A stretch of 64,000 nt of DNA from Brenneria izbisi (GCF_025840185.1 NZ_JAMPJU010000001.1:310001-374000), one strand, 5' to 3'; counted from the stretch's first letter, positions 17,739-26,827 are shown. A program made the numbers and translations. Notes: generated by a model not told the origin, from the sequence alone.

Positions 17739-19193
17739 ATGACAGACACCATTACGCAACAAAATCAGGCGCTGATTCAGGAAGTGCTGGAAGTCTTTCC
17801 CGATAAAGCCCGCAAAGAGCGCGCCAAACACATCATGACGGTGGACGCCGGGATGGAATCGGTAGGGAAATGCATGACGTCCAACCGCAAATCCCAGCCT
17901 GGGGTCATGACGGTACGCGGCTGCGCCTATGCCGGTTCCAAAGGGGTGGTGTTCGGCCCGATCAAAGATATGGTTCATATCTCACACGGGCCGATTGGCT
18001 GCGGACAATACTCCCGCGCCGGACGCCGCAACTACTACACCGGCACCAGCGGCGTCGACAGCTTCGGCACCCTAAATTTCACCTCCGATTTTCAGGAGAA
18101 GGACATCGTGTTCGGCGGCGATAAAAAGCTACGCAAACTGATCGATGAACTCGAACTGCTGTTTCCGCTGAGCAAGGGGATCAGCGTACAGTCGGAATGC
18201 CCGGTAGGGTTGATTGGCGACGATATCGAAGCCGTGGCGCGTTCAGCCAAAGAGGAAATCGGCAAGCCGATCGTACCGGTGCGCTGCGAAGGTTTTCGCG
18301 GCGTATCGCAATCGCTGGGGCATCATATCGCCAACGATGTGATCCGCGACTGGGTGCTGCCAGCCCGTGAAGATCAGGCGTTTGCCGCCACGCCGTATGA
18401 CGTCGCCATTATTGGTGACTACAACATCGGCGGCGATGCCTGGTCATCCCGTATTCTGCTGGAAGAGATGGGCCTGCGGGTGGTCGCCCAATGGTCGGGC
18501 GACGGCACGCTGGTGGAAATGGAGAATACGCCCAAAGTTAAACTCAATCTGGTGCATTGCTATCGTTCGATGAATTACATCTCACGTCACATGGAGGAGA
18601 AGTACGGCATTCCCTGGATGGAGTACAACTTCTTCGGGCCGACGCAGATCGCCGCGTCGCTGCGCAAGATTGCCGCGCTGTTCGACAGTACCATCCAGGC
18701 GAACGCGGAAGCGGTGATTGCTCGCTATCAGGCGCAGACGGAGGCGGTCATCGCCAAATACCGTCCGCGTCTGGAAGGGAAAAACGTGCTGTTGTACGTC
18801 GGCGGTTTACGTCCCCGTCATGTAATTGGCGCCTATGAAGATCTCGGTATGGAGATCATGGCCGCCGGTTACGAATTTGCCCATAACGACGACTATGACC
18901 GCACGTTGCCGGCGTTGAAGCAGGGAACGTTGTTGTTTGACGACCTCAGCACCTATGAACTCGAAGCGTTCGTCAAACGCCTGAAACCGGATCTGGTGGG
19001 GTCGGGGATCAAAGAGAAATATGTGTTCCAGAAGATGGGGATGCCGTTTAGACAAATCCACTCCTGGGATTATTCCGGCCCTTATCACGGTTACGACGGT
19101 TTTGCGATCTTCGCCCGCGATATGGATATGACGCTGAATAACCCCTGCTGGAAACAACTGAATGCGCCCTGGCTGAAATCCGCTGAGGCCTGA
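17739..19193 (+). CDS. nifD: Nitrogenase MoFe protein alpha chain NifD
   Basis: With NifK it forms the tetramer that reduces N2. The 484-residue chain has the expected P-cluster cysteines ([12 protein letters not shown] near 62, [13 protein letters not shown] near 88, [12 protein letters not shown] near 154). The FeMo-co ligands are Cys in [14 protein letters not shown] (near 275) and His in [19 protein letters not shown] (near 442). Length normal, no frame damage. GGAGTC upstream, 11 bases after nifH. Confidence 0.99.
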   Translation: MTDTITQQNQALIQEVLEVFPDKARKERAKHIMTVDAGMESVGKCMTSNRKSQPGVMTVRGCAYAGSKGVVFGPIKDMVHISHGPIGCGQYSRAGRRNYYTGTSGVDSFGTLNFTSDFQEKDIVFGGDKKLRKLIDELELLFPLSKGISVQSECPVGLIGDDIEAVARSAKEEIGKPIVPVRCEGFRGVSQSLGHHIANDVIRDWVLPAREDQAFAATPYDVAIIGDYNIGGDAWSSRILLEEMGLRVVAQWSGDGTLVEMENTPKVKLNLVHCYRSMNYISRHMEEKYGIPWMEYNFFGPTQIAASLRKIAALFDSTIQANAEAVIARYQAQTEAVIAKYRPRLEGKNVLLYVGGLRPRHVIGAYEDLGMEIMAAGYEFAHNDDYDRTLPALKQGTLLFDDLSTYELEAFVKRLKPDLVGSGIKEKYVFQKMGMPFRQIHSWDYSGPYHGYDGFAIFARDMDMTLNNPCWKQLNAPWLKSAEA

Positions 19194-19246
19194 CGACCCG
19201 TTTATCCCGTTAGTTCACCGATTTGTGGCGCGGGAGGAGTAATACG

Positions 19247-20812
19247 ATGAGCCAGAATACTGAGAAAGTCACTCCCTGTTATCCGTTGTTTGAACAACCG
19301 GAATATCAGGCGCTGTTCGCCAGCAAAAGCGAGTTGGAAGAGTCATACAGCAAGGAGCGCGTACAGGACGTTTTTCAATGGACCACCACGCCGGAATATG
19401 AGGCGTTGAATTTTCAGCGTGAAGCGCTGACGATCGATCCGGCGAAAGCCTGCCAGCCATTGGGCGCGGTGCTATGTTCGCTGGGTTTTGAGAAAACGTT
19501 GCCGTATGTCCACGGTTCTCAGGGGTGCGTCGCCTATTTTCGTACCTATTTCAACCGTCATTTTAAAGAGCCGGTGGCCTGCGTATCCGATTCGATGACG
19601 GAAGATGCGGCGGTGTTCGGCGGTAATAACAACCTGAATCAGGGATTGCAGAACGCCAGCGCGTTGTACAAGCCGGAAGTGATTGCCGTGTCCACCACCT
19701 GCATGGCGGAAGTGATCGGGGATGACTTGCAGGCTTTCATCAGCAACGCCAAAAAAGATGGCTTTGTGGATGAGTCCACGCCAGTGCCTTACGCCCATAC
19801 CCCCAGTTTTATCGGCAGCCACATTACCGGCTGGGACAATATGTTTGAAGGCTTTGCCCGCACCTTTACTCAAAGCGCGGAAAACTATCAGGTCGGCAGC
19901 AACGCTAAGATCAACCTGGTAACAGGCTTTGAAACCTATCTCGGCAACTACCGGGTAATGAAGCGGATGATGGCGCAGATGGCGGTGCCGTGTTCGCTGC
20001 TTTCCGATCCGTCAGAGATATTGGATACCCCGGCAGACGGTCATTATCGTCTCTATTCCGGCGGCACGACGCAGGATGAAATGCGCGACGCGCCTAACGC
20101 GATCGATACGCTGTTGTTGCAGCCCTGGCATTTAACCAAAACCAAAAAAGTGGTGAAAGAGGACTGGGGCCAGCCGGGAACGGAGATCAGCGTACCGATG
20201 GGGTTGGCAGGCACCGATGATTTTCTGATGACCGTCAGCCAACTGACCGGCAAACCGATCCCCGAATCGCTGGCGCTCGAACGCGGGCGGCTGGTGGACA
20301 TGATGCTGGATTCCCATACCTGGCTGCACGGCAAACGCTTTGGTATTTATGGCGATCCCGATTTCCTGATGGGGCTGACGCGTTTCCTGCTGGAGTTGGG
20401 CTGTGAACCGGCGGTGATCCTCTGTCATAACGGCAACAAGCGCTGGCAGAAAGGCATGAAAAAACTGCTGGCGTCGTCACCCTATGGCAGCGACAGCGAA
20501 GTGTTCATCAACTGTGATCTGTGGCATTTCCGCTCGCTGATGTTCACGCGTCAGCCGGATTTCATGATCGGCAACTCTTACGGAAAGTTTATCCAGCGTG
20601 ATACCAGAGCCAAGGGCGAGCAGTTCGAGGTTCCGCTGATCCGCATCGGGTTCCCGATCTTCGATCGTCACCACTTGCACCGGGCGACCACCTGGGGCTA
20701 TGAGGGCGCGATGGCGATGTTGACCACGCTGGTGAACGCCATCCTGGAGAAACTCGACAGCGACACGATGGCGCTGGGTAAAACCGATTACGGTTATGAC
20801 CTGATCCGCTAA
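19247..20812 (+). CDS. nifK: Nitrogenase MoFe protein beta chain NifK
   Basis: Carries the other half of the P-cluster: Cys in KACQPLGAVLCSLGFE (near 70), HGSQGCVAYFRTYF (near 95) and STTCMAEVIGDD (near 153). 521 residues, as in Klebsiella NifK. The ATG at 19247 with GGGAGGAG 8 bases upstream is chosen over the longer open frame. The N terminus has the extended region (PCYPLFEQPEYQ) of group I MoFe proteins. The last codons are followed by a 32-base perfect palindrome. Confidence 0.99.
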   Translation: MSQNTEKVTPCYPLFEQPEYQALFASKSELEESYSKERVQDVFQWTTTPEYEALNFQREALTIDPAKACQPLGAVLCSLGFEKTLPYVHGSQGCVAYFRTYFNRHFKEPVACVSDSMTEDAAVFGGNNNLNQGLQNASALYKPEVIAVSTTCMAEVIGDDLQAFISNAKKDGFVDESTPVPYAHTPSFIGSHITGWDNMFEGFARTFTQSAENYQVGSNAKINLVTGFETYLGNYRVMKRMMAQMAVPCSLLSDPSEILDTPADGHYRLYSGGTTQDEMRDAPNAIDTLLLQPWHLTKTKKVVKEDWGQPGTEISVPMGLAGTDDFLMTVSQLTGKPIPESLALERGRLVDMMLDSHTWLHGKRFGIYGDPDFLMGLTRFLLELGCEPAVILCHNGNKRWQKGMKKLLASSPYGSDSEVFINCDLWHFRSLMFTRQPDFMIGNSYGKFIQRDTRAKGEQFEVPLIRIGFPIFDRHHLHRATTWGYEGAMAMLTTLVNAILEKLDSDTMALGKTDYGYDLIR

Positions 20813-20817
20813 CGCGA

Positions 20818-20849
20818 AAGCCTTCCGGCATCGCGATGCCGGAAGGCTT
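20818..20849. terminator. 32-base perfect palindrome between nifK and nifT
   Basis: The 16-base arm starting AAGCCTTCCGGC is mirrored exactly with no unpaired loop base. No T-run follows. It begins 5 bases after the nifK stop, so it probably shields the 3' end of nifHDK mRNA from decay or partly ends transcription, keeping nifT and nifY at a lower level. Confidence 0.7.
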
Positions 20850-20870
20850 GCCCGCTTCACAGGAGGACGC

Positions 20871-21086
20871 ATGGCCAATATTATTTTCCGCCAGCTTACC
20901 GACGGTATGCACTGTTATATCGCTAAAAAGGATCTGGAAGCCAGAGTCACGTTTCTTGAGTTCGATCAGACAGACAACTGGGGGGGCCGGATTGAACTGG
21001 AGGGCGGGCAGACGTGGTTTGTCGCGCCATTAACGGCAAGACCCGCATTTCCCGTGACGTTACGGGCGAAAAAATGTGAAAGCTGA
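20871..21086 (+). CDS. nifT: Nitrogen fixation protein NifT/FixU
   Basis: A 71-residue protein with the NifT pattern: MANIIFRQLTDGMHCYIAKKDLE, then NWGGRIELEGGQTWF. The exact role is unsettled; NifT is dispensable in Klebsiella and proposed to help nitrogenase maturation. AGGAGG lies 6 bases upstream. It sits between nifK and nifY as in Klebsiella. Confidence 0.93.
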   Translation: MANIIFRQLTDGMHCYIAKKDLEARVTFLEFDQTDNWGGRIELEGGQTWFVAPLTARPAFPVTLRAKKCES

Positions 21087-21131
21087 TTATCGGCCACCAC
21101 TTTTCCACCACGACCACTACCGGAGACGCTC

Positions 21132-21803
21132 ATGAGCCTGACTCGGGATGATTTACTTTTCTGGCGGCTGTTTGCGTTGGCGCAACTGTTGCCGGAAATT
21201 ACCCCCGCCACATTGATTAAATGGCTGGAAACGACCTGTAATGAAGCGCTGACGCTGGAGCGCCTGTCGTCACTGTCGCTGGATGAACTTTCCCGCCACG
21301 CGCCATTGGGTAAAGCTGCCTTGAGCGTGGCGCGCTGGCAGCAAATTATGGATTGTCTGAACGGCAATCTGCCCGCGCATCTGACGGAACAGTCGGAGCG
21401 CTGTCACGGACAGCCGTTGCGAGTGGCGTTTGCTTCCAGCAACGGATTGACGGTAAACGGCCATTTCGGTCAATGCCGTCTGTTTTTCATTTACGCCTGG
21501 GATAAACAAGGGCCGTTCCTGAGCGCGATGCGCCGTTATCAGCCACAGGAAAGCGAAGACGGCAACGAAGGACGGTTACGGTTGCTGACGGATTGCCATT
21601 TGTTGTTTTGCGAATCAATCGGCGGCCCGGCGGCGGCGAAAGTGATTCGGCATAATATCCACCCGATCAAAGTCCCTGCCGCCACGGCCATTGATGAACA
21701 GCTTCAAACACTACAAGGCATGATCGACGAACATATGCCGCCGTGGTTGGCGAAACGTCTGGGCAAGGTCAACCCGCTGCATCAGCGGCGATTTGGGCTG
21801 TAA
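21132..21803 (+). CDS. nifY: NifY, apo-MoFe protein/FeMo-co binding protein
   Basis: A 223-residue protein: an N-terminal helical domain typical of NifY/NafY (LTRDDLLFWRLFALAQLLPEI, residues 1-90), then a C-terminal dinitrogenase iron-molybdenum cofactor domain (RVAFASSNGLTVNGHFGQC, residues about 98-116; the VNGHFG segment is the cofactor-binding loop). It is thought to hold apo-NifDK open for FeMo-co insertion. Last gene of nifHDKTY; a hairpin follows 24 bases after the stop. Confidence 0.93.
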   Translation: MSLTRDDLLFWRLFALAQLLPEITPATLIKWLETTCNEALTLERLSSLSLDELSRHAPLGKAALSVARWQQIMDCLNGNLPAHLTEQSERCHGQPLRVAFASSNGLTVNGHFGQCRLFFIYAWDKQGPFLSAMRRYQPQESEDGNEGRLRLLTDCHLLFCESIGGPAAAKVIRHNIHPIKVPAATAIDEQLQTLQGMIDEHMPPWLAKRLGKVNPLHQRRFGL

Positions 21804-21827
21804 TACACCGCCAGACCAGAAAAAAAG

Positions 21828-21846
21828 GCCGTCGGTTCGGCGGCCT
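21828..21846 (+). repeat. Hairpin-forming 19-base repeat, copy 1 (terminator of nifHDKTY)
   Basis: GCCGTCGGTTCGGCGGCCT folds into a GGCCG/CGGCC stem. An identical 19-base copy lies at 22213. Copy 1 is preceded by A8 and fits a terminator after nifY. Confidence 0.7.
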
Positions 21847-21878
21847 CATACTACGGATAGGCCACTGATAGCCTGTAT

Positions 21879-22146
21879 ATTTCACGGTTTTGTCCCCTCA
21901 AGGCGTAAAGAATGATGCTGAGGTGGGCATGACCGGCGAGTGAGCGACAGGACGTCGCGAAAGCCAGTGCCGCGTCGGGAACGCGTCACTGGCGGCTTCG
22001 AATAGCGGGCATGAACGCCGAGGGCACCGCGTCAGCGGCATAATTCCCGCCAAAAGCCCGGGTTCTCAGGGCGCTGGCGACGGAGCGCCCTGAGTCGTGC
22101 GTGGCGCGAGAGTCACAGAAAAATGCCGCTTATTGATCACGCACGA
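21879..22146. ncRNA. Highly structured intergenic element, unclassified (ncRNA or non-autonomous repeat)
   Basis: Between nifY and the lipoprotein gene there is no convincing ORF but dense dyad symmetry. Stem GCCAGTG-c-CGCGT/ACGCG-t-CACTGGC spans 21963-21993. A perfect 11-base stem CTCAGGGCGCT/AGCGCCCTGAG spans 22065-22094. A long-range pair TCGTGCGTG/CACGCACGA joins 22095-22103 to 22138-22146. Identical 19-base hairpin repeats flank the block. Composition is GC-rich and non-coding. It could be a structured RNA, a mobile repeat unit, or a relic. The strand is unknown. Confidence 0.45.
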
Positions 22147-22212
22147 AACCGTCTCCGTTCTTTGCATAATAGAGAATTATTTCGTGACGTGAATGTTAGT
22201 CATCAAACTCAA

Positions 22213-22231
22213 GCCGTCGGTTCGGCGGCCT
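22213..22231 (-). repeat. Hairpin-forming 19-base repeat, copy 2 (terminator of the lipoprotein gene)
   Basis: Same 19 bases as 21828-21846, in the same orientation on the + strand. It lies 20 bases past the stop of the minus-strand lipoprotein gene and can terminate it. Confidence 0.65.
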
Positions 22232-22250
22232 TCATCATGATGAAGCGTAA

Positions 22251-22799
22251 TCATTGATTGACGGGCGCGGCGGGCGTCGGTTCCGCTTCGGTGATCGGCG
22301 CCGGCTGGGTGGCGTCCGGCGTCGTCGTCTGTTGCGGCGTCGCTGCTGGCGCGTCCTGATGCATACTGTCCTTGATCGCCTGCGTCTGTTTCTGGGCGTC
22401 GGCGGAAAGCGTCTGCGCGCCGCTGATGGCGCGATCCTTGATATCTTTCGCCTGCTCAACAATCTGATCGCTCTGTTGCTTGGCCTGCTCCTTGATGACG
22501 CCCGCCTGCGCTTTGGCCTCATCCGTCAGGGTGCTGGCGCGTTGTTCTGCGTCTTTTTTAATCACTTCCGCTTCTGATTTCAGTTGATCGACTTGCGTCG
22601 ATGCTTCTTTCTTCAGCGCATCGGCCTGTTGTTTGGCCGCATCGGTGAGTTGATCAGCTTTGTTGTCGGCGGCTTCTTTGATTTGATTGGCGTTATCCTT
22701 TGCCTTATCCAGTTGCGTATCCACTTTGGATGCATCATCACAGCCCGCGAGGGCTAACCCGATCAGCGAAGCCAACAGCACTTTATTCCATACTTTCAT
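22251..22799 (-). CDS. Lipoprotein with long heptad/11-mer helical repeats
   Basis: The 182-residue product has a lipoprotein signal (MKVWNKVLLASLIGLALAGC), lipobox LAGC with Cys20, and Asp at +2 (CDD), which in enterobacteria favours retention in the inner membrane. Residues about 25-145 are Ala/Lys/Gln/Asp-rich amphipathic helix repeats (KDNANQIKEAADNKADQL, AKQQADALKKEASTQVDQL and similar), like apolipoprotein- or LEA-type coiled coils. The tail is Pro/Thr/Ala-rich (DAPAATPQQTTTPDATQ). Function unknown; envelope stress or spacer roles are possible. It lies inside the nif cluster, opposite in direction to nif genes. No known nif role. Confidence 0.75.
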   Translation of the reverse strand: MKVWNKVLLASLIGLALAGCDDASKVDTQLDKAKDNANQIKEAADNKADQLTDAAKQQADALKKEASTQVDQLKSEAEVIKKDAEQRASTLTDEAKAQAGVIKEQAKQQSDQIVEQAKDIKDRAISGAQTLSADAQKQTQAIKDSMHQDAPAATPQQTTTPDATQPAPITEAEPTPAAPVNQ

Positions 22800-22980
22800 G
22801 ATTCATGTTCCTGAAAATTAATGGGATGTTAAAAATACATAGTGTAATCATTATTTTATACAGCAAAAGCATAGTACAAATTTTGATATTTGCCGCATTG
22901 CGACAGGCGGCGTTGTTCAACGATTTTGCTGGCCGGTTTTCCGTAATCCGGTCAGAGGTGCTGACAATCATTGTTGGCTT

Positions 22981-22996
22981 TGTCGCACAAGCTACA
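22981..22996. promoter_or_regulatory. NifA upstream activator site (nifE), unusually close
   Basis: TGTCGCACAAGCTACA is an exact TGT-N10-ACA. It is only about 34 bases upstream of the -24 element, much nearer than the sites before nifH, the nifU operon and nifB. Confidence 0.7.
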
Positions 22997-23030
22997 ATGA
23001 TAATTTTTTAAAAATCAGATAAATAGACTA

Positions 23031-23046
23031 TGGCGCGCCAATTGCA
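23031..23046 (+). promoter_or_regulatory. Sigma-54 promoter of nifENX
   Basis: TGGCGCGCCAATTGCA: GG-N10-GC spacing exact, TTGCA at -12. It ends 41 bases before nifE. Confidence 0.88.
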
Positions 23047-23087
23047 ACATGACTTGCGGAGTCACACTAACTGTGCCGAGGTGAGTA

Positions 23088-24464
23088 ATGAGAAATAGCG
23101 ATATCGTGGCGTTAATGGATCAACCGGCCTGCGATCATAATGGCGGCCAGAAATCCGGTTGTAGCGCGCCTCAGCCTGGTACGGCGGCAGGAGGATGCGC
23201 CTTCGACGGCGCGCAGATTACGTTGTTGCCGATAGCCGATGTCGCGCATCTGGTTCACGGCCCCATCGGATGTGCGGGCAGTTCCTGGGATAACCGCGGC
23301 AGTCACAGTTCCGGGCCGCAGATAAACCGGTTGGGTTTTACCACCGATATGAGTGAGCAGGACGTGATCATGGGACACGGCGAACGCCGTCTGTTTCATG
23401 CGATCCGGCACATTGTCGAACGCTATAACCCGGCGGCGGTATTTATCTATAACACCTGCGTGCCGGCGATGGAGGGGGATGATATTGAGGCAGTGTGCCG
23501 GGCGGCGGAACAGGTCAATCATGTCCCGGTCATCGCCATCGACGCCGCCGGGTTTTACGGCAGCAAGAATCTGGGTAACCGCATCGCGGGCGAGATCATG
23601 GCGAAAAAGGTGGTTGGTCAGCGGGAACCCGCGCCCTGGCCGGCTGAGTTCGCCATTCCCGCAGAGCAAGGCCACAGCATCGGCCTGATTGGTGAATTCA
23701 ATATCGCGGGCGAGTTCTGGCATGTGTTGCCGTTGCTGGATCAATTGGGCATTCGCGTATTAGGCAGTTTGTCCGGCGATGCCCGCTTTGCCGAGCTTCA
23801 GACCTTGCACCGCGCCGAAGCCAACATGCTGGTGTGTTCGCGGGCATTGATTAATGTCGCGCGCTATCTGGAGTTGCATTACGGCACGCCCTGGTTCGAG
23901 GGCAGCTTTTACGGGATCAGGGAAATGTCCGCCTCCTTGCGCACGCTGGTTGGGCTGCTCAGGGACGATGATTTGCAGGCGCGCGCGGAACGGCTGATCC
24001 AACAGGAGACGCGGGCGGCGAATCAGGCGCTGGCGCCCTATCGTCAGCGCCTGAAAGGTAAACGCGCGCTGCTGTACACCGGCGGGGTGAAATCCTGGTC
24101 GGTGGTGTCGGCGTTGCAGGATCTGGGGTTGGATGTGGTCGCCACTGGTACGAAAAAATCGACGGAAGAGGACAAATTCCGCATTCGCGAACTGATGGGC
24201 GAAGACGCGATAATGCTGGATGACGGCAATGCCCGTCTGCTGCTGGATACCGCCTACCGCTACAACGCCGACATCATGATTGCCGGCGGACGCAACATGT
24301 ACACCGCCTATAAAGCCCGTCTGCCGTTTCTGGATATCAATCAGGAACGAGAACACGCTTTTGCCGGGTATCAGGGCATTGTGGCGCTCGCCCGTCAGCT
24401 TTGTCTCACGCTGGAAAGCCCTATCTGGTCACAAGTCAGTCGCCGGGCTCCCTGGCAACACTGA
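23088..24464 (+). CDS. nifE: FeMo-co scaffold protein NifE
   Basis: NifEN is the scaffold on which the NifB-cofactor is turned into FeMo-co. The 458-residue protein is NifD-like: Cys-rich start ([20 protein letters not shown]), then [25 protein letters not shown] and [15 protein letters not shown] (cluster ligands). [10 protein letters not shown] near 206 and [36 protein letters not shown] are NifE hallmarks. GAGGTGAG upstream of the ATG. First gene of nifENX. Confidence 0.98.
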   Translation: MRNSDIVALMDQPACDHNGGQKSGCSAPQPGTAAGGCAFDGAQITLLPIADVAHLVHGPIGCAGSSWDNRGSHSSGPQINRLGFTTDMSEQDVIMGHGERRLFHAIRHIVERYNPAAVFIYNTCVPAMEGDDIEAVCRAAEQVNHVPVIAIDAAGFYGSKNLGNRIAGEIMAKKVVGQREPAPWPAEFAIPAEQGHSIGLIGEFNIAGEFWHVLPLLDQLGIRVLGSLSGDARFAELQTLHRAEANMLVCSRALINVARYLELHYGTPWFEGSFYGIREMSASLRTLVGLLRDDDLQARAERLIQQETRAANQALAPYRQRLKGKRALLYTGGVKSWSVVSALQDLGLDVVATGTKKSTEEDKFRIRELMGEDAIMLDDGNARLLLDTAYRYNADIMIAGGRNMYTAYKARLPFLDINQEREHAFAGYQGIVALARQLCLTLESPIWSQVSRRAPWQH

Positions 24465-24479
24465 GTAAGGAGAAATTCA

Positions 24480-25868
24480 ATGGCTCAGATCCTCAAGTCA
24501 GTCAAACCTCTGGCGACCAGCCCGATTAAAAGCGGGCAACCTCTGGGCGCCATTTTAGCCAGTATGGGGCTGGAAGGTTGTATTCCGCTGGTGCACGGCG
24601 CTCAGGGATGCAGCGCCTTTGCGAAAGTCTTTTTTATCCAGCATTTCCATGAACCTATCCCGCTGCAAACCACGGCGATGGACCCCATTACCACCATTAT
24701 GGGATCGAATAACAATGTGTTGACGGCGCTGTCGGTACTGTGTGAGCGCCATAATCCGCGCATTATCGTGATATTAAGCACCGGATTGTCTGAAGCGCAG
24801 GGCACCGATCTGGCGTTGGCGTTGCGACAGTTCCGCGAAGAACACCCCAAATACCAGTCGGTGATGATAATTACCGCCAATTCGCCGGATTTTTATGGCT
24901 CGATGGAAAATGGTTACGCCGCGGTGCTGGAGGGCGTGATTGAACAGTGTGTGCCAGCCACGATGCCGAAAGGGATACGCAAAAAGCGGGTGAACCTGCT
25001 GCTGGGGCATATGTTGACGCCGGGTGATCATGAGCAAATCCGTCGTTATGTGGAAGCCTTTGGCCTGCAACCGGTGATGTTGCCGGATTTGGCCGGCTCG
25101 CTGGACGGACATCTGACCGACGGGGATTTTTCAGCGCTCACTCAGGGCGGAACCTCGGTACGTGAACTGGAACAGATGGGACAGAGCGTTTCCACCATAG
25201 CCATCGGCGTATCGCTTCAGCGGGCGGCGCGGTTGCTGGAAAACCGCTGTCAGACGCCGTCGTTCTGGATACCGCATCTGATGACGATGGAACAATGCGA
25301 CAACGTCATCCAGCATCTGCAAATGATCGCCGGACGTGAGGTGCCGGCCTGGATCGAGCGCCAGCGCGGACAGTTGCAGGATGCGATGATCGATACCCAT
25401 GTCTGGTTGCAGGATAAACGGCTGATCATCGCGGCGGAAGGCGATCTGTTGGCGGCCTGGCTGGATTTTGCCATCAGTCAGGGCATCCGGCCTCAATATG
25501 TGGTCGCCCCGACAAATCAACCGGGGCTGTCGTCATTGCCGGTCGCGGAAGTGCAGATCGGCGATCTGGAGGATGTGGAAGATAAGCTGCGTATTCAACC
25601 GGCGGATATGCTGTGTGCGAATTCTCATGGCGCGCTGCTGGCGGAAAAATACCATCTGCCGCTGATCCGCATCGGTTTCCCGCTGTTTGACCGCATCGGC
25701 GAGTTCCGCCGTTTGCGGCAGGGATACAGCGGTATGCGCGACACTTTGTTCGAACTGGCGAACGCCATGCGGCAGACGCACCACGAGATGCCGGTTTATC
25801 ACTCGCCCTTGAAACAGGACTTTTCACTGGCGCCTGGTCAGGAACCCTTCATGGAGGCAAGACCATGA
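24480..25868 (+). CDS. nifN: FeMo-co scaffold protein NifN
   Basis: NifK-like partner of NifE, 462 residues. Motifs are LATSPIKSGQPLGAILASMG, HGAQGCSAFAKVFFIQHFHEP (Cys near 44) and the MDPITTIMGSNNN stretch. The C-terminal half has DMLCANSHGALLAEK and IRIGFPLFDRIG. Fifteen bases separate it from nifE; the stop overlaps the nifX start by 4 bases. Length is normal. Confidence 0.98.
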   Translation: MAQILKSVKPLATSPIKSGQPLGAILASMGLEGCIPLVHGAQGCSAFAKVFFIQHFHEPIPLQTTAMDPITTIMGSNNNVLTALSVLCERHNPRIIVILSTGLSEAQGTDLALALRQFREEHPKYQSVMIITANSPDFYGSMENGYAAVLEGVIEQCVPATMPKGIRKKRVNLLLGHMLTPGDHEQIRRYVEAFGLQPVMLPDLAGSLDGHLTDGDFSALTQGGTSVRELEQMGQSVSTIAIGVSLQRAARLLENRCQTPSFWIPHLMTMEQCDNVIQHLQMIAGREVPAWIERQRGQLQDAMIDTHVWLQDKRLIIAAEGDLLAAWLDFAISQGIRPQYVVAPTNQPGLSSLPVAEVQIGDLEDVEDKLRIQPADMLCANSHGALLAEKYHLPLIRIGFPLFDRIGEFRRLRQGYSGMRDTLFELANAMRQTHHEMPVYHSPLKQDFSLAPGQEPFMEARP

Positions 25869-26323
25869 AGCATTTAGCCCGTCAATTAGCCGTTCCCTCC
25901 GCCGACAGATGGGTGATCCGCATTGCGTTCGCCAGCGTCGATCTGCGCGTGGTCGATCAGCATTTTGGTTCGTCGCCCCGGCTGGCGATTTATGGCGTGC
26001 GCAGCGAAGAAGCGCAACTGCTGGAAGTCGCCGATTTTACGGTCTGTCAGGGGCATAACGAAGATAAGCTCCTCAGCCGCATCAATGCGTTGGAAGGGTG
26101 TTTCACCTTGTATTGCACCGCCATCGGGGATACGGCTTTCCGGCAGTTGCTCGGCATCGGAGTACGAGCGGTCAATGTGCAGAGAAATACGCCGATCGCC
26201 ATGCTGCTGGCGGATGCGCAAGCGTTATGCGATGACGGACGCATCAGAAAATCCCCGCGCCAGAAAGACCGCCACCGCTTCAATGTCATGATGCAGGAGA
26301 GCGGATGGTATGAGCGGGAATAA
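25865..26323 (+). CDS. nifX: FeMo-co precursor carrier NifX
   Basis: A 152-residue dinitrogenase iron-molybdenum cofactor-domain protein that shuttles NifB-co and FeMo-co precursors to and from NifEN. Evidence: RIAFASVDLRVVDQHFGSSPRLAIYGV (residues about 19-45; DQHFG is the cofactor loop), LLSRINALEGC and the C-terminal RQKDRHRFNVMM basic tail typical of NifX. The ATG overlaps the nifN stop. Last gene of the nifENX operon. Confidence 0.95.
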   Translation: MKHLARQLAVPSADRWVIRIAFASVDLRVVDQHFGSSPRLAIYGVRSEEAQLLEVADFTVCQGHNEDKLLSRINALEGCFTLYCTAIGDTAFRQLLGIGVRAVNVQRNTPIAMLLADAQALCDDGRIRKSPRQKDRHRFNVMMQESGWYERE

Positions 26324-26338
26324 CTGAAATATCCCCCT

Positions 26339-26354
26339 TGTCGACTGTGCGACA
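26339..26354. promoter_or_regulatory. NifA upstream activator site (nifU operon)
   Basis: TGTCGACTGTGCGACA is TGT-N10-ACA, itself nearly palindromic (TGTCG/CGACA), 82 bases upstream of the -24 element. Confidence 0.82.
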
Positions 26355-26435
26355 AACCCGACAATTACTGTGGTTTATGTCGCAGAGGAACACGCTTTTT
26401 TGACGCTATCTTGCTGATAAAACTCATTTTCGTGA

Positions 26436-26452
26436 CTGGTATCACATTTGCA
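26436..26452 (+). promoter_or_regulatory. Sigma-54 promoter of the iscA-like/nifUSVWZM operon
   Basis: CTGGTATCACATTTGCA: GG-N10-GC with TTTGCA at -12. It ends 32 bases before the first ATG (26485). Confidence 0.88.
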
Positions 26453-26484
26453 AAATGATAAATGACAGCTACAGGAGCGAAACC

Positions 26485-26802
26485 ATGATCCATATCGATG
26501 CAGTGACGCTAAATCAACTCCGTCTGCGTCAGCAACGGCGCGGACAACCCACGGCAGGGCTGGCGCTGGTGGTCGGCGGCGATGCCTGTCGGGGCTGGTC
26601 GGTGCGCATGGTATGGCGTTCCCAGGCATTACCCGATGATGAATGCCGTGAAATCGCCGGATTGCGCTTATTGGCATCAAAGCTGCACTGGCGACAGTTG
26701 GCGCAGGCCCGTATCCGTTCGGATACGCAGGGGATCTGGGTCGAGTTTCAGCCTTTGGGATGCCGGTGTGACAGTGGTGAATGCGCCGTATCAACATCAT
26801 AA
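26485..26802 (+). CDS. A-type Fe-S carrier-like protein (IscA/HesB, nif-associated)
   Basis: A 105-residue protein at the head of the nifU operon. It aligns by eye with IscA/HesB: an N-terminal helix, then [18 protein letters not shown] (Cys equivalent to the first carrier Cys in GCSGMSY), and a C-terminal [10 protein letters not shown] matching the paired cysteines of GECGCGESF. The central region is divergent. A-type carriers take up Fe-S clusters from NifU and pass them on. It fits the IscA-nif position next to nifU in Azotobacter, but the sequence is well diverged. The start at ATG 26485 has AGGAGCG upstream and is better than the longer frame from 26455. Confidence 0.6.
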   Translation: MIHIDAVTLNQLRLRQQRRGQPTAGLALVVGGDACRGWSVRMVWRSQALPDDECREIAGLRLLASKLHWRQLAQARIRSDTQGIWVEFQPLGCRCDSGECAVSTS

Positions 26803-26827
26803 GTCGTTTACAACGGGAGGAGAGAGC

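Noticed and set aside
22254..22577. 107-codon open frame opposite the lipoprotein gene
   Set aside because: Arg/Gly/Leu shadow; the minus-strand frame has a convincing signal peptide and repeats.
22312..22790. Periodic sequence considered as a DNA repeat array or CRISPR
   Set aside because: The periodicity is protein-level helix repeats of the lipoprotein, without identical DNA repeats or spacers.
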